Part shown: positions 56,301 to 64,000 of the stretch, one piece after another
Layout of the letters: the number at the start of each line of letters is the position of its first letter
Numbering within the stretch: position 1 is the first letter of the stretch
From: Saccharopolyspora elongata
GTDB taxonomy: Bacteria; Actinomycetota; Actinomycetes; Mycobacteriales; Pseudonocardiaceae
Length of the DNA stretch: 64,000 nt
Assembly (NCBI RefSeq): GCF_004348985.1
Contig: NZ_SMKW01000024.1
Span: 56,029-120,028 of the forward strand
Direction: 5' to 3'
Made by a program: the position numbers and the translations under genes
The notes under the pieces: generated by a model
The model's input: the letters and a program-made list of their open reading frames with translations, nothing else
The model's database searches: none
What the model was told of the DNA's origin: nothing

Positions 56301-59300
56301 GTGGTCTCGATCCCGGGCAGGTCCGCCGCGACTGCCTCGGCCGCGCCCCAGTACGCGAGCATCACCTGGAACAGCGGGTGCCGGGACAGCGAACGAGCCG
56401 GGTTGAGCACCTCGGCGAGCCGCTCGAACGGCAGCTCCGCGTTGTCGAACGCGGCCAGGTCGACCTGCCGCACCCGGTCGACCAGCTCGGCGAAGCTCGG
56501 CTCCCCTGAGGTGTCGGTGCGCAGCACGAGGCTGTTGACGAAGAAGCCGACCAGATCGTCGAGCGAGTCGTCGCCGCGACCGGCCACCGGCGACCCGATC
56601 GGGATGTCGGTTCCCGCGCCGTGCCTGGTCAGCAGCGCCGCCAGCCCGGCCTGCAGCACCATGAACACGCTGGCCCGGTGCTCGCCCGCCAGCCGCCGGA
56701 GCCGCTGGTGCAGGGCGGGATCGAGCTCGAACCGCACCGTCCCGCCCCGGTGGCTGGACACCGCCGGGCGCGGGAAGTCGGTGGGCAGCTCCAGCTGGTC
56801 GGGCAGATCTGCGAGGGCCTGCCGCCAGAACGCCAGCTGCCGCCCCGCGAGCCCGTCCGGGTCGGCCTCGTCCCCGAGCAGTTCCCGCTGCCAGAGCGTG
56901 TAATCCACGTACTGCACGGGAAGATCCGGCCACTCCGGGGCCGTGCCCGCCACCCGCGCGGCATAGGCGGTCGACAGGTCGCGCACCAGCGGTCGAGTGG
57001 ACCACTCGTCACCGGCCACGTGGTGCAGCAGCACGAGCAGCAGGTGCTCGCCGCGCTCCCGGGCCGGTTCGGATGCCGTGAACAGCACTGTCCGGATCGG
57101 CGGCTCCTCGGCCAGGTCGAACCCCCGCCGAACCGCGGCTTCGAGCTCGTCATCAATGCCGGCAACCCGCTCCACCCCCGCGGAGTCCCGCAATTTCAAT
57201 GGAAATCGAGGGTTCGATTTCAATGGAAATTGCGGATCACCAGAGGCCGGGACCCGGACCACCGTCAGCTCGGGCACGGTGTCGAGCACCTGCTGGCGCG
57301 GCTCGCCGAGCTCGTCCGGGAAGATCGTGCGCAGGCTCTCGTGCCGGCGCACGACGTCGCCGATGGCCGCGCGCAGCGCCGCCACGTCCAGCTCGCCGGA
57401 CATCCTCAGCACCAGCGGCATGTTGTAGGTGGCGCTGCTGCCTTCCAACCGGTTCAGGAACCACAAGCGCTGCTGCGCGAACGAAAGCGGGATCTGCTCC
57501 GGCCGTTGCACCGGCCGCAGCGCGGGCCGTCGCGCACCCGTTCCGAGCTGCGCGGCGAGACCCGCGACGGTCGGATGGTCGAAGAGGCTGCGGATGGTCA
57601 GCTCCGCACCGAGCTCGGTGCGCACCCGCGCCAGCAACCGCGCGGCCAGCAGGGAATGCCCGCCCAGCTCGAAAAACCCGTCGTCGATGCCGACCCCGCG
57701 GACGCCGAGCACCTCGGCGAACAACCGGCACAGCGCCTCCTCGACGGCGTCGCGCGGTTCCCGGCCACCGGCATCCCCGCCGAAGTCCGGCGCGGGCAAC
57801 GCCCGGATGTCCAGCTTCCCGTTGGCCGTCAACGGGATCTCGTCCACCGGCACGAAGGCCGACGGCACCATGTAGCCCGGCAGCCGCTCCGCCAGGTGCC
57901 CGCGCAGTTCGCTCGCCGCGGCCGCGCCGACCACGTAGCCGACCAGCCGCTGGTCGCCCGGCTGGTCCTCGCGCACCACGACGGCGGCCTGCCGCACCGC
58001 CGGGTGCGCGAGCAGCTGCGCCTCGATCTCGCCGAGCTCGATGCGGAACCCGCGCACCTTGACCTGCTGGTCGGCGCGGCCGACGAACTCGATGCCGCCG
58101 TCCGGCCGCCACCTGCCCAGGTCGCCGGAGCGGTACATGCGGGTGCCCGGCGCGCCGTGCGGGTCCGCGACGAACCGCTGCGCGGTCAGCCCGCGCCGCC
58201 CGAGGTAGCCGCGGGCCAGGCCTTCGCCGGCCACGTACAGCTCGCCGACCACGCCCGGCGGCACCGGCTGCAGCAGCCCGTCGAGCAGGTACACCCGCAG
58301 GTCCGGAATGCCACGGCCGATCAGGCTGCCGTCGCGGCGGGCCACCGCCTCGCGGTCGAGCTCCACGTAGGACACGTGCACGGTGGTCTCGGTGATCCCG
58401 TACATGTTGATCAGCTTCGGCGATTCCGGCCGCCGGGCGTACCAGTCGTCCAACCTGGACAGTTCCAGCGCCTCGCCGCCGAAGATCACGTACCGCAGCG
58501 CCAGCTCGGTGCCCGGGTTCTCCCGGTCGGCCTGGCTGAGCTGGTAGAACGCCGAAGGCGTCTGGTTGAGCACGGTCACGCGTTCGCGGGCCAGCAGCCG
58601 CAGGAACTCCTGCGGCGACCGGCTGACCTCGTGCGGGACCACCACGAGCCGGCCGCCGTGCAGCAGCGCGCCCCACAGCTCCCAGACGGAGAAGTCGAAG
58701 GCGTAGGAGTGGAACAGCGTCCAGACGTCGTCGGCGCCGAAGGAGAACCACGGGTCGGTGGCGCCGAAGAGCCGGACCACGTTGTGGTGCGGGATCGCCA
58801 CGCCCTTGGGCCGCCCGGTCGAGCCGGAGGTGTAGATCACGTAGGCGGCGTGCTCGGCGGTCAGCGGCCCGCGCTCGCCCGACTTCGGGTCGCGTTGCGA
58901 ATGCCGGGCGATCTCCGCGATCTCGTCCGGGTCGTCCAGCAGGATGCGCGTGGTGCCCTCCGGCAGCCGCGCCGCGTGGTCGGCATCGCTGATCAGCACG
59001 GTCGGCTGCGCGTCGCCGACGATGTAGCGGAGCCGCTCGGCGGGGTGCCCCGGGTCCAGCGGCAGGTACGCGGCACCGGCCTTCAGCACCGCCAGCAGCG
59101 CCACGACCAGCTCGGCGGAGCGCGGCAGCGCCAGCGCGACCAGCTGCTCCGGCCCGACGCCGTGGTCGATGAGGTGGTGCGCGAGCTGGTTGGCCTGCGC
59201 GTCGAGCTCGGCGTAGGTGAGGCGCTGGTCGCCGAACGTGACCGCGACCGCGTCCGGTGTGCGCATCGCCTGCTCCTCGAACAGCTGCGGCAGGGTCGCC

Positions 59301-60679
59301 GCGGGCTGTTCCCGGATGCCCGGGATCGGCGCGTTCCACTCGTCGAGGATCCGGTCGCGCTCCTGCGGCGAGAGCAGGTCGATCCGGCCGACCGGGGTGT
59401 CGCCGGCGCAGTCCGCGAACGCCTGGAGGAAGCGCAGGAACCGTTCGCGGTGCGCGGTGAGCTCCGGCTCGCCATAGCGATCCGGGTTGGCGTCGAACTC
59501 GAACCGCAGCTCGTCGTCGCCGGTCGGGTACGCCGCGACGGTCAGGTCGTCGACCGGCCCGGCCGCGAGGTTGTGCACGGTCGCCGGGCTGCCGTCGAAG
59601 GCCAGCTCGTAGTCGAAGGACTTGATGTTGATCAGCGGCCCGAACAGCGGCCGGTCCGAGCCCAGCAGCCCGAGGTCCCGGCGCAGGTCTTCGCCGCGGT
59701 AGCGCTGGTGCTTGTGCACCTCGCGCATGGCCTTGCCGACCTGCGAGATCAGCTCGGCGCGCGTGGTGTCCGGGGCGATCCGCAGCCGCAGCGGCAGCAC
59801 GTTGACGACCATGCCGGGCACCCGCAGCAACCCCGCCGACCCGAGCCGCCCCATCACCGGCAGCCCGAGCACCACGTCCGCGGCTCCGGTCATCCGGTGC
59901 AGGTAGGCGCCGAAGGCGGCGATGAGCGCGTGCGTCGCGGTCGCGCGGCTCTCGCTCCCGGCGAGCGCCAGCGCGCGCCCCGCCGCGGAGGTGCCGGTCT
60001 GCCGGCGGAAGGAGTGCGCGCCGGCGCTCGAATCCCCGGCCAGCGACACGACGTCCGGGTGGTCGGCGAACTGCTCCCGCCAGAACTCCGCGTCCACGGC
60101 GAACTTCGGCGACTCCCGGTAGTCGCGTTCCGCGGCAGGAAGCGAGCTCAGCGGGCCGAACGGCGACGGCCCGGCGTCCGGTTCGTCGTACAGCTCGGCG
60201 ACCCGCCGGAGCAGCAGGGAGAAGCCGTACCCGTCGATGGCCACGTGGTGGATCCGCTGGTACCACCACCAGCGCTCGTCGCCGAGCTTGAGCAGCGCCG
60301 CCGTCCACAGCCGGCCGCTATCGGCCCGCGACCGCGTCAGGTCGACGGGTTCCCGCAGGTCGGCGCGCATCCAGGCAAGCGCGTGCGCCTCGGGGTCGGC
60401 GGCGGTCGAGCAGTCGATCACCGGGAGCTCGAAGTCGTCGGGCTCGTCGATGACCTGCCGCGGCTCACCGGCGGAGTCGACCACCCGCAGCCGCAGCGTC
60501 TCCGCCTCGGCGACAACCCGGCGCAGCGCCGACGCGAACCGGTCCGGGTCCACGGGCCCGTGGACCTCGACGTACTCGGCGGTGTTGAAGATCGGGTTGG
60601 CTCGATCCAGCTGCTGCGCGAACCAGATCCCCGCCTGCGCGGTGGACAATGGCAGTTGCTCGTCGGCACGGCCCGGCAT
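53345..60679 (-). CDS. bimodular NRPS, C-A-PCP-C-A-PCP-TE, siderophore synthetase
   Basis: The 2444-residue protein has two modules and a thioesterase. C1 (about 7-440) starts like EntF ([16 protein letters not shown]) and has HHVAIDG. A1 (about 470-980) has pocket residues that read DFWNIGMVHK, the threonine code. PCP1 is near 1005 (GGHSLL). C2 (about 1075-1520) has HHVAGDE. A2 (about 1540-2090) reads as DVWALGCVNK, which I cannot assign; hydroxyornithine is plausible given the neighbours. PCP2 is near 2138, and TE near 2190-2440 has GWSFGG. Two repeats are translated within it: residues 1149-1164 in C2, and about 1676-1738 in A2 just before the YTSGSTG loop. ATG 60679 follows GGGGAGAG, and an iron box lies upstream. 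Confidence 0.93.
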   Translation of the reverse strand: MPGRADEQLPLSTAQAGIWFAQQLDRANPIFNTAEYVEVHGPVDPDRFASALRRVVAEAETLRLRVVDSAGEPRQVIDEPDDFELPVIDCSTAADPEAHALAWMRADLREPVDLTRSRADSGRLWTAALLKLGDERWWWYQRIHHVAIDGYGFSLLLRRVAELYDEPDAGPSPFGPLSSLPAAERDYRESPKFAVDAEFWREQFADHPDVVSLAGDSSAGAHSFRRQTGTSAAGRALALAGSESRATATHALIAAFGAYLHRMTGAADVVLGLPVMGRLGSAGLLRVPGMVVNVLPLRLRIAPDTTRAELISQVGKAMREVHKHQRYRGEDLRRDLGLLGSDRPLFGPLINIKSFDYELAFDGSPATVHNLAAGPVDDLTVAAYPTGDDELRFEFDANPDRYGEPELTAHRERFLRFLQAFADCAGDTPVGRIDLLSPQERDRILDEWNAPIPGIREQPAATLPQLFEEQAMRTPDAVAVTFGDQRLTYAELDAQANQLAHHLIDHGVGPEQLVALALPRSAELVVALLAVLKAGAAYLPLDPGHPAERLRYIVGDAQPTVLISDADHAARLPEGTTRILLDDPDEIAEIARHSQRDPKSGERGPLTAEHAAYVIYTSGSTGRPKGVAIPHHNVVRLFGATDPWFSFGADDVWTLFHSYAFDFSVWELWGALLHGGRLVVVPHEVSRSPQEFLRLLARERVTVLNQTPSAFYQLSQADRENPGTELALRYVIFGGEALELSRLDDWYARRPESPKLINMYGITETTVHVSYVELDREAVARRDGSLIGRGIPDLRVYLLDGLLQPVPPGVVGELYVAGEGLARGYLGRRGLTAQRFVADPHGAPGTRMYRSGDLGRWRPDGGIEFVGRADQQVKVRGFRIELGEIEAQLLAHPAVRQAAVVVREDQPGDQRLVGYVVGAAAASELRGHLAERLPGYMVPSAFVPVDEIPLTANGKLDIRALPAPDFGGDAGGREPRDAVEEALCRLFAEVLGVRGVGIDDGFFELGGHSLLAARLLARVRTELGAELTIRSLFDHPTVAGLAAQLGTGARRPALRPVQRPEQIPLSFAQQRLWFLNRLEGSSATYNMPLVLRMSGELDVAALRAAIGDVVRRHESLRTIFPDELGEPRQQVLDTVPELTVVRVPASGDPQFPLKSNPRFPLKLRDSAGVERVAGIDDELEAAVRRGFDLAEEPPIRTVLFTASEPARERGEHLLLVLLHHVAGDEWSTRPLVRDLSTAYAARVAGTAPEWPDLPVQYVDYTLWQRELLGDEADPDGLAGRQLAFWRQALADLPDQLELPTDFPRPAVSSHRGGTVRFELDPALHQRLRRLAGEHRASVFMVLQAGLAALLTRHGAGTDIPIGSPVAGRGDDSLDDLVGFFVNSLVLRTDTSGEPSFAELVDRVRQVDLAAFDNAELPFERLAEVLNPARSLSRHPLFQVMLAYWGAAEAVAADLPGIETTVDTVPAGAAKFDLAFSLSERADGGSDGLVQYSTDLFTERTVEDLAARFVRLLAAAVEDPAAPIGRLDVLGDAARQEVLAWGDAAADVAAAGTFPELFAEQVAREPDKPALIFDDVELSYRELDRRVTEQARLLAEHGVGPGDIVGVLLPRSPELIIGLLAVMTAGAAYLALDPEYPAERLRHMVEDAKPRLVLTDDLRADLPTTLLSCEDSPKGGFESGLRSGAGSGTSDAASTAGSPTHVCPIHHAGAVLARTTSENPRRCELSPTPQAADAAYKADAAGKELLPRPGLDDAAYVIYTSGSTGTPKGVVVPHRGIAKLLATQRHRVGITADSRVLQFASPSFDVAFWEICMGLLGGGTLVVVPSDLRVPGEPLAAYARRHRVTHLAIGPSMMGMFPADTELPPNATLLCGAEKVPSELVLRWARDRRMLNCYGPTEATVNSTLWDCDPDGVGSTVPIGVPDPGARLYVLDEALQPTPPGVVGELYVAGHGLARGYLDRPGLTAGRFVADPFGPPGARMYRTGDLVRWRADGVLDFAGRADDQVKIRGFRIELGEVEGVLARHPDVVQVAAVVRQDVPGDKRLVAYVVGGGDPAELRRHVGESLPDYMVPAAVVFVDALPLLPNGKLDRRALPAPDLGESVGNEMPRNPTEEILCGLFAEVLGLPRVGVEDSFFDLGGHSLLAAKLIGRIRDALGLRVNVGSLFAAPTVAGLAERLHSGGSRDALEILLPLRTEGGKEPLFCVHPAAGLAWPFSGLLKHIDAERPIYGVQSRGLAEPKPVAASLREMAAEYLEHIREVQPHGPYHFLGWSFGGVVAHEMSTQLQEQGEEVRFLCMLDSYPKDVWDELPTEEEALMALLYMAGYDLSELGDGPLTRAAVMEILSAEGSALANLEEHSITAIIDNFANCAVLENRADHDKFRGNVLFFTATVNPAKAELTAQMWQPYVDGAVHNHDIACEHKDMTQREPLAEIAAIVDRALTEVTT
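55467..55655 (+). repeat. dispersed element, family 2, copy B, inside the NRPS A2 domain
   Basis: About 189 bp match copy A along their length, from CTTTATAAGCGGCG and AGCCGCTTGCGGTGTGGGAC to GAGGTTCCGCTACC and CTACGCAAACC. The insertion keeps the NRPS frame open on the minus strand and adds about 63 residues, rich in Ser, Ala, Thr and Pro. They sit between the A-domain segment [10 protein letters not shown] and [14 protein letters not shown]. Confidence 0.85.
57188..57235. repeat. dispersed palindromic element, family 1, copy 4, inside the NRPS C2 domain
   Basis: The element runs from CCGCAATTTC to AAATTGCGG over 48 bp, exactly 16 codons. On the minus strand it is read as [16 protein letters not shown]. 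It is inserted in a loop before the HHVAGDE motif. The central six bases of one arm are inverted relative to the intergenic copies, so pairing is partial. Confidence 0.88.
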
Positions 60680-60703
60680 CGCTCTCCCCACGATCAACAA
60701 AAC

Positions 60704-60720
60704 AGGTAAGGCTTACCTTA
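60704..60720. promoter_or_regulatory. iron box upstream of the NRPS
   Basis: AGGTAAGGCTTACCTTA is a strong dyad matching the DmdR/IdeR-type iron box. It lies about 25 bp upstream of the NRPS start codon, predicting repression by the iron-loaded regulator. Confidence 0.85.
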
Positions 60721-60771
60721 ATTCCCAACCGTTTCGCGGTACAGCCGCCAGGCGCATCGACCGACGTGGGA

Positions 60772-62127
60772 CTACTCACCCGACGCGGGCCGCGCGAACA
60801 CCATCAGGGCCGAGTTCTTGTTCGGCAGACCCACCTCCGCGGCCCGGTCGAAGCCGGCCTTGCCGAACGCGCCCACCGAGGCTCCATTGTGGACGTTGGG
60901 TTCGGCGACGACCCGCCGGCATTCCCGGTCGGCGGCCAGCAACCCCTCTGCCACCGCGCGCAGCAGCGCCGACCCTACGCCGCGCCCGATCGCATCCGGC
61001 TCGCCGATCGCGATGTGCACGCCGAGGTCGTGCGGCTCGTGCGAGTAGCAGCGCGCCAGCTTGTCGCGCTGCACCCGGTACAGCTCGACGTATCCGACAT
61101 CCCGCCCGTCGAGCCCGACGATGCACGGCACCGAATGCTGCCCGGCCAGCTGACCGGCCAGCTCGTCCCGCCACTGCGCCACCGGCCACGCCTGGTCCCA
61201 GTTGACCGCGACGTGCTCGTTGTTCATCCAGCGGTGCACCAGCTCGACGTCCGGCCCGCCGTCCGCACCGTCGACCCGGACCGGCCGCAGCGACCAGCCC
61301 GCGCCCAGCTCCGGGATCGGCACGCCGGGAACGTCCGGAACGTCCGACCGCAGCGGGTTCCGCACCTCGAACGGCACGGCCTGCACCCGGATCTCCCCGG
61401 ACTCCGCGCGATACCGCAGCCCGGACCCGTTGAGCGCGGCGAGATCGGTCAGCGTCGGGCTGGTCAACCAGTGCCCGACCAGCCATTCCACGTCCGGATA
61501 CGCCTCGGTGACGGCCCGCAGCCGGTCCGCGAGCGCGGCGAGCAGATCCGCCTCGTGCACGACACCGCGCCGCCCCAGCAACCCGATGACCGTCAGCGCG
61601 CCACGCGTCAACAGCGCCGCGGTCGCACCGGTGACGTCGCCGGGCTGCCAGCCGCGAACCGCAGGCAGCAACCGGCCCTCGACGTGCGAGGACAACCAGC
61701 GCCGCGCCTCCTCGGCATCGGAGACCGAGCGGGCCACCGCGACCAGGTCCTCGGGCAGTGCCAGCGGATCGACCGCGCGGCGCGGCAAGGCGTCCACCAG
61801 CCAGTCCAGCAGCGAACCCGAGCCGGCGGCGTTGATCGGCGCGTCGGGCAGCGCCCGGGCTCGCGCGTCGGCGGAGCACGCGGCCGCGAGCAACGCCGGC
61901 TCGGCCACCTCGACCGGCCCGCCCGTCGCGTCCAGCACGTGGATCGGACCGAAGCCGTGCGCGCCGGTCGGCGAGTCGTAGACGACGTCCGCGCGCAGGC
62001 GCAGCGATCCGATGGTCAACCGCAACGGCCCCTCAGCGACCGGGGTGTGCGTCTCGGCCAGCCACCGCCGCAACAGCACCGAGGTCCGCTGGTGCGGCTG
62101 CCCGGCAAGGTCGACTCCAGTCGTCAC
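60772..62127 (-). CDS. siderophore N-acyltransferase (IucB/MbtK-like) with long N-terminal domain
   Basis: The 451-residue protein ends in a GNAT domain (about 280-450) of the lysine/hydroxyornithine acyltransferase type. Marks are VHRWMNNEHVAVNWDQAW (the substrate-facing HxWMN motif), VGYVELYRV, GRGVGSALLRAV and VVAEPNVHNGASVGAFGKAGF. The first 280 residues are not recognised and show no membrane segment; acyl-carrier or dimerisation roles are possible. It should acylate the N-hydroxylated side chain made by the monooxygenase. GTG 62127 follows AGGGAG. An in-frame extension to 62253 runs over the iron-box region and is unlikely. Confidence 0.85.
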   Translation of the reverse strand: MTTGVDLAGQPHQRTSVLLRRWLAETHTPVAEGPLRLTIGSLRLRADVVYDSPTGAHGFGPIHVLDATGGPVEVAEPALLAAACSADARARALPDAPINAAGSGSLLDWLVDALPRRAVDPLALPEDLVAVARSVSDAEEARRWLSSHVEGRLLPAVRGWQPGDVTGATAALLTRGALTVIGLLGRRGVVHEADLLAALADRLRAVTEAYPDVEWLVGHWLTSPTLTDLAALNGSGLRYRAESGEIRVQAVPFEVRNPLRSDVPDVPGVPIPELGAGWSLRPVRVDGADGGPDVELVHRWMNNEHVAVNWDQAWPVAQWRDELAGQLAGQHSVPCIVGLDGRDVGYVELYRVQRDKLARCYSHEPHDLGVHIAIGEPDAIGRGVGSALLRAVAEGLLAADRECRRVVAEPNVHNGASVGAFGKAGFDRAAEVGLPNKNSALMVFARPASGE

Positions 62128-62163
62128 GCAACGCTCCCTAAGCACAGCAATCCGTTCCGGTCT

Positions 62164-62183
62164 GTGAGCGAAGCCTAACCTGA
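62164..62183. promoter_or_regulatory. probable iron half-box upstream of the acyltransferase gene
   Basis: GTGAGCGAAGCCTAACCTGA has one good half (GCCTAACCTGA) of the iron-box dyad, about 40 bp before the GTG start. The other half is poor. The 315-bp gap to 62442 shows nothing else certain apart from GATCATCA/TGATGATC inverted repeats near 62.33-62.35 kb. Confidence 0.5.
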
Positions 62184-62442
62184 CTACCCGATCTCGTGAC
62201 CGCACCTCACCCGACTGACGCATCCCGGTGCGCGGCCGGCCCGGACTCGTCACCGAACGTGCGAAATGAGCACAGTGGACGAATCCACGTCACGATCACT
62301 GAGAGTGCGATGAGGTTTTCATCGCCTGATCATCAGTACCTGATCCGGTGATGATCGTTGTTTTCCGCTGGGCGAGCACCCACCATCGCCCCTACTCTCC
62401 GAGCTATCGAATCGGCCGCACCGTCCGGAGAGGAGTTCACCA

Positions 62443-63387
62443 ATGGAAGACGCCGACTCTGTCGTGCCCCTCCGGCCGGGATTCGACATCCAGGTCCGAG
62501 GCTTCAACCGCCACCAGGTCATCGAGCACCTGGAACTGCTGGAGGACCAGCTGCGACTGGTCACCATCGACCGCAACGAAGCGGCACAGCTCAACTCCGA
62601 CCTCCGGAAGCTCTGCGACGACACCCGCCGCAGCCTCGACGCCGCCGAGGAACGCCTCAAGCGCATCGAATCCTCCGACACCGGACTGCCCGCCGCCTCC
62701 CAGCGCGTGCAGAACATGCTCTCGATCGCCGAAGAAGAGGTGCAGACCCTGCGCGATCGGGCGCGGCGGCAGGCCGAGGTCATCCGCGGCACCGCGGAGA
62801 CCGAGGCGCGCGAGCTGATCAGCGAAGCCGAGCGTGCCGCGGGCGAGCTGCGCAACGAGTGCAGCGAGCTGGTCGCGGACGTCGAATCGAGGCGCGCGCG
62901 GCTGCACCGCGAGCACGACCAGAAGGCCAGCGATCTGCGCTCCCGGGAACACCGGCTGCGGCAGAACATCCGCAACGAGTACAAGCGGACCCTGTCGGAG
63001 GCCCAGGAGGCGGCCGACGCGCTGATCGCGGACACCCGCCGGCAGTGCGGCGAGTGGGACGCCGAAACCGAGCAGCGGCGGCTGGCTGCGCTGGAGGAGA
63101 TCCGCACCAAGCAGCTCCGGCTGGAGGAGATGCGCACCTCGGTGCTGGCGGCGATGGACAACGCCCGCCGGCTGCTGGACGACTCCGTGGCCGACCTGCG
63201 CGGCCAGAACACGGCGCCGAGCATCGCGGACGACGAGACCAGGCAAGTCACCCAGGACGTGCTGGTCGAGCAGCAGCCGGTGCGACTGCCCGAACAGCGC
63301 GAGGACGTGCAGACCTACACCATCCCCATCGAACGGGCGCGCACCAACGGCGCCGCCCCGCACCCCGGACCCGCCCGGCAGAGCTGA
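62443..63387 (+). CDS. DivIVA-like coiled-coil protein
   Basis: The 314-residue protein starts with a DivIVA-type segment (PGFDIQVRGFNRHQVIEHLE) of about 35 residues, then continuous coiled coil from about 35 to 245 rich in Glu, Arg, Ala and Leu. A disordered tail of about 65 residues follows. Such proteins mark the cell poles or septum in actinomycetes and organise wall growth. It is not the canonical Wag31, whose N-terminal membrane-binding motif differs. The ATG follows GAGAGGAG. A small membrane protein is encoded 12 bases downstream. Confidence 0.8.
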   Translation: MEDADSVVPLRPGFDIQVRGFNRHQVIEHLELLEDQLRLVTIDRNEAAQLNSDLRKLCDDTRRSLDAAEERLKRIESSDTGLPAASQRVQNMLSIAEEEVQTLRDRARRQAEVIRGTAETEARELISEAERAAGELRNECSELVADVESRRARLHREHDQKASDLRSREHRLRQNIRNEYKRTLSEAQEAADALIADTRRQCGEWDAETEQRRLAALEEIRTKQLRLEEMRTSVLAAMDNARRLLDDSVADLRGQNTAPSIADDETRQVTQDVLVEQQPVRLPEQREDVQTYTIPIERARTNGAAPHPGPARQS

Positions 63388-63399
63388 TCGGAGCACCTC

Positions 63400-63804
63400 G
63401 TGGACCTGCTCGTGCTGATGTTCGTCACCGGCTTCGCCTTGGCCACGCTGATCTTCTGGCCGCTCCTGCAACGGGCGAACCGGCGTCTCGCCGAGAGCGG
63501 TGTCTCCGAAGCGGCGATCGCGCCGAAGGGCAAGCACGCGCTGCGCGCGCCGGACGCCCCGGCCAGGTCGGCCTCGCCGACGGTCATCGCCCGGCGGCCG
63601 AGCACCGATCAGGCGGCACCGGCGGAGTCCGAGCCGAAGCCCGAGGAGCCCCGGCCGGCACTGGTCGCGCCGCAGCAGCGCACGGCGGAGCCGGTGGAGA
63701 TCCCGGAGCTGCCGACCGACCTGTTCGAGAAGCACTTCGAGGCCAAGTTCAACCGGTCCCGCCAGCGGCTGGCCCGGCTCCGCGACGAGATCGGCAAGGA
63801 ATAG
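63400..63804 (+). CDS. small membrane protein with disordered tail
   Basis: The 134-residue protein has one N-terminal membrane helix (about 2-22), a Pro/Ala-rich linker (about 45-95) and a helical, charged C-terminus (ELPTDLFEKHFEAKFNRSRQ). It starts at GTG close behind the DivIVA-like gene and is probably co-transcribed. It may anchor that protein's complex to the membrane; no family is recognised. Confidence 0.7.
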   Translation: MDLLVLMFVTGFALATLIFWPLLQRANRRLAESGVSEAAIAPKGKHALRAPDAPARSASPTVIARRPSTDQAAPAESEPKPEEPRPALVAPQQRTAEPVEIPELPTDLFEKHFEAKFNRSRQRLARLRDEIGKE

Positions 63805-63815
63805 TGAAGTTTTGC

Positions 63816-63884
63816 GTCATTTTGCGTAGCGGTGCAGGTGGCGGAACCTCAGGCGCCGTCTCGACTGTGGGAGCCCCGACTTAT
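63816..63884 (-). repeat. dispersed element, family 2, copy C (right half)
   Basis: On the minus strand it reads AGTCGGGGCTCCCACAGTCG, then GAGGTTCCGCCACC and GCTACGCAAAATGAC. This matches the last 65 bp of copies A and B. Confidence 0.75.
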
Positions 63885-63924
63885 TGATGGGTAACTCAAA
63901 TGTGGCGTGATCGTTGGTTATGGT

Positions 63925-64000
63925 GTGAAGGTGGCGGTGGTTGATGTCAAGCGGCTTTCTCCTGTCTCGCAAGAGGATTTGCGGCGGAGGGTGGTTGCGG
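63925..64000 (+). CDS. 5' end of an unidentified gene, cut by the window edge
   Basis: A GTG at 63925 opens a frame (VKVAVVDVKRLSPVS, then QEDLRRRVV) that runs off the window. The short sequence resembles the start of helix-turn-helix transposases such as IS630, but 25 residues are too few to decide. Confidence 0.35.
   Translation, partial: MKVAVVDVKRLSPVSQEDLRRRVVA

Noticed and set aside
53345..60679. NRPS gene as a pseudogene because of the two repeat insertions
   Set aside because: The frame is open throughout, and all core motifs (HHxxxDG/E, YTSGSTG, GGHSLL, GWSFGG) are intact, so loss of function cannot be claimed from sequence.

Overview
The window is high-GC DNA with GTG/TTG starts, tight stop-start overlaps and actinobacterial families: DUF397/XRE pairs, DUF574 methyltransferases, an Rv1733c-like membrane protein, snapalysin, GAP1-GTPase genes and DmdR/IdeR-type iron boxes. 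This fits a filamentous actinomycete, probably of the Pseudonocardiales (Saccharopolyspora/Amycolatopsis-like). The lineage is an inference; no rRNA or tRNA gene was found to test it.

Layout. 1-3.9 kb: small membrane proteins, a SAM methyltransferase, a LysR regulator divergent from a TauE/SafE-type exporter, and a deleted copy of the methyltransferase gene. 3.96-16.1 kb: a type III CRISPR-Cas island. Six overlapping plus-strand genes (TIGR03986-like RAMP, HD-less Cas10 with GGDD, Csm3-like RAMP, Csx10-like, double-RAMP fusion, small Csx19-like protein) lead into a CRISPR array. Divergent from them is a two-gene unit: a 2TM protein with a SAVED-like sensor domain, and a protein matching only the C-terminal (Cas6-like) half of the type I-U/I-G protein Csb2. 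A second array lies 2.3 kb downstream. Leader, array, terminator hairpin and part of a DUF397 gene all occur twice, so the array cassette looks duplicated. No cas1/cas2 is present.

16.2-31.1 kb: a secreted protein, a TPR-like/CHAT protease with an Hsp70, a beta-lactamase-like protein, a CseB/CseC/CseA-like signalling operon, a GNAT/antitoxin/RES-toxin operon, an Rv1733c-like protein and an epoxide hydrolase. 31.3-43.8 kb: minus-strand genes for a GrpE-like factor, Hsp70, an Fn3-like protein, a zinc-ribbon GTPase, GAP1, a membrane GTPase, a 46-aa membrane protein, a second Hsp70 and a VWA protein; this resembles predicted actinobacterial NTPase-based conflict or signalling systems. 44-49 kb: snapalysin, PIG-L deacetylase, MazEF, heme O synthase with a DUF3817 protein, and a flavin oxidoreductase.

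49.3-62.1 kb: a hydroxamate-siderophore locus with an ornithine/lysine N-hydroxylase, siderophore-interacting reductase, MFS exporter, MbtH, a bimodular NRPS (C-A-PCP-C-A-PCP-TE) and an N-acyltransferase, with iron boxes upstream. 62.4-64 kb: a DivIVA-like coiled-coil protein, a small membrane protein and the start of an unfinished ORF. Several families of dispersed palindromic or hairpin repeats occupy the gaps. Two copies from different families lie inside the NRPS gene, where they are translated in frame.
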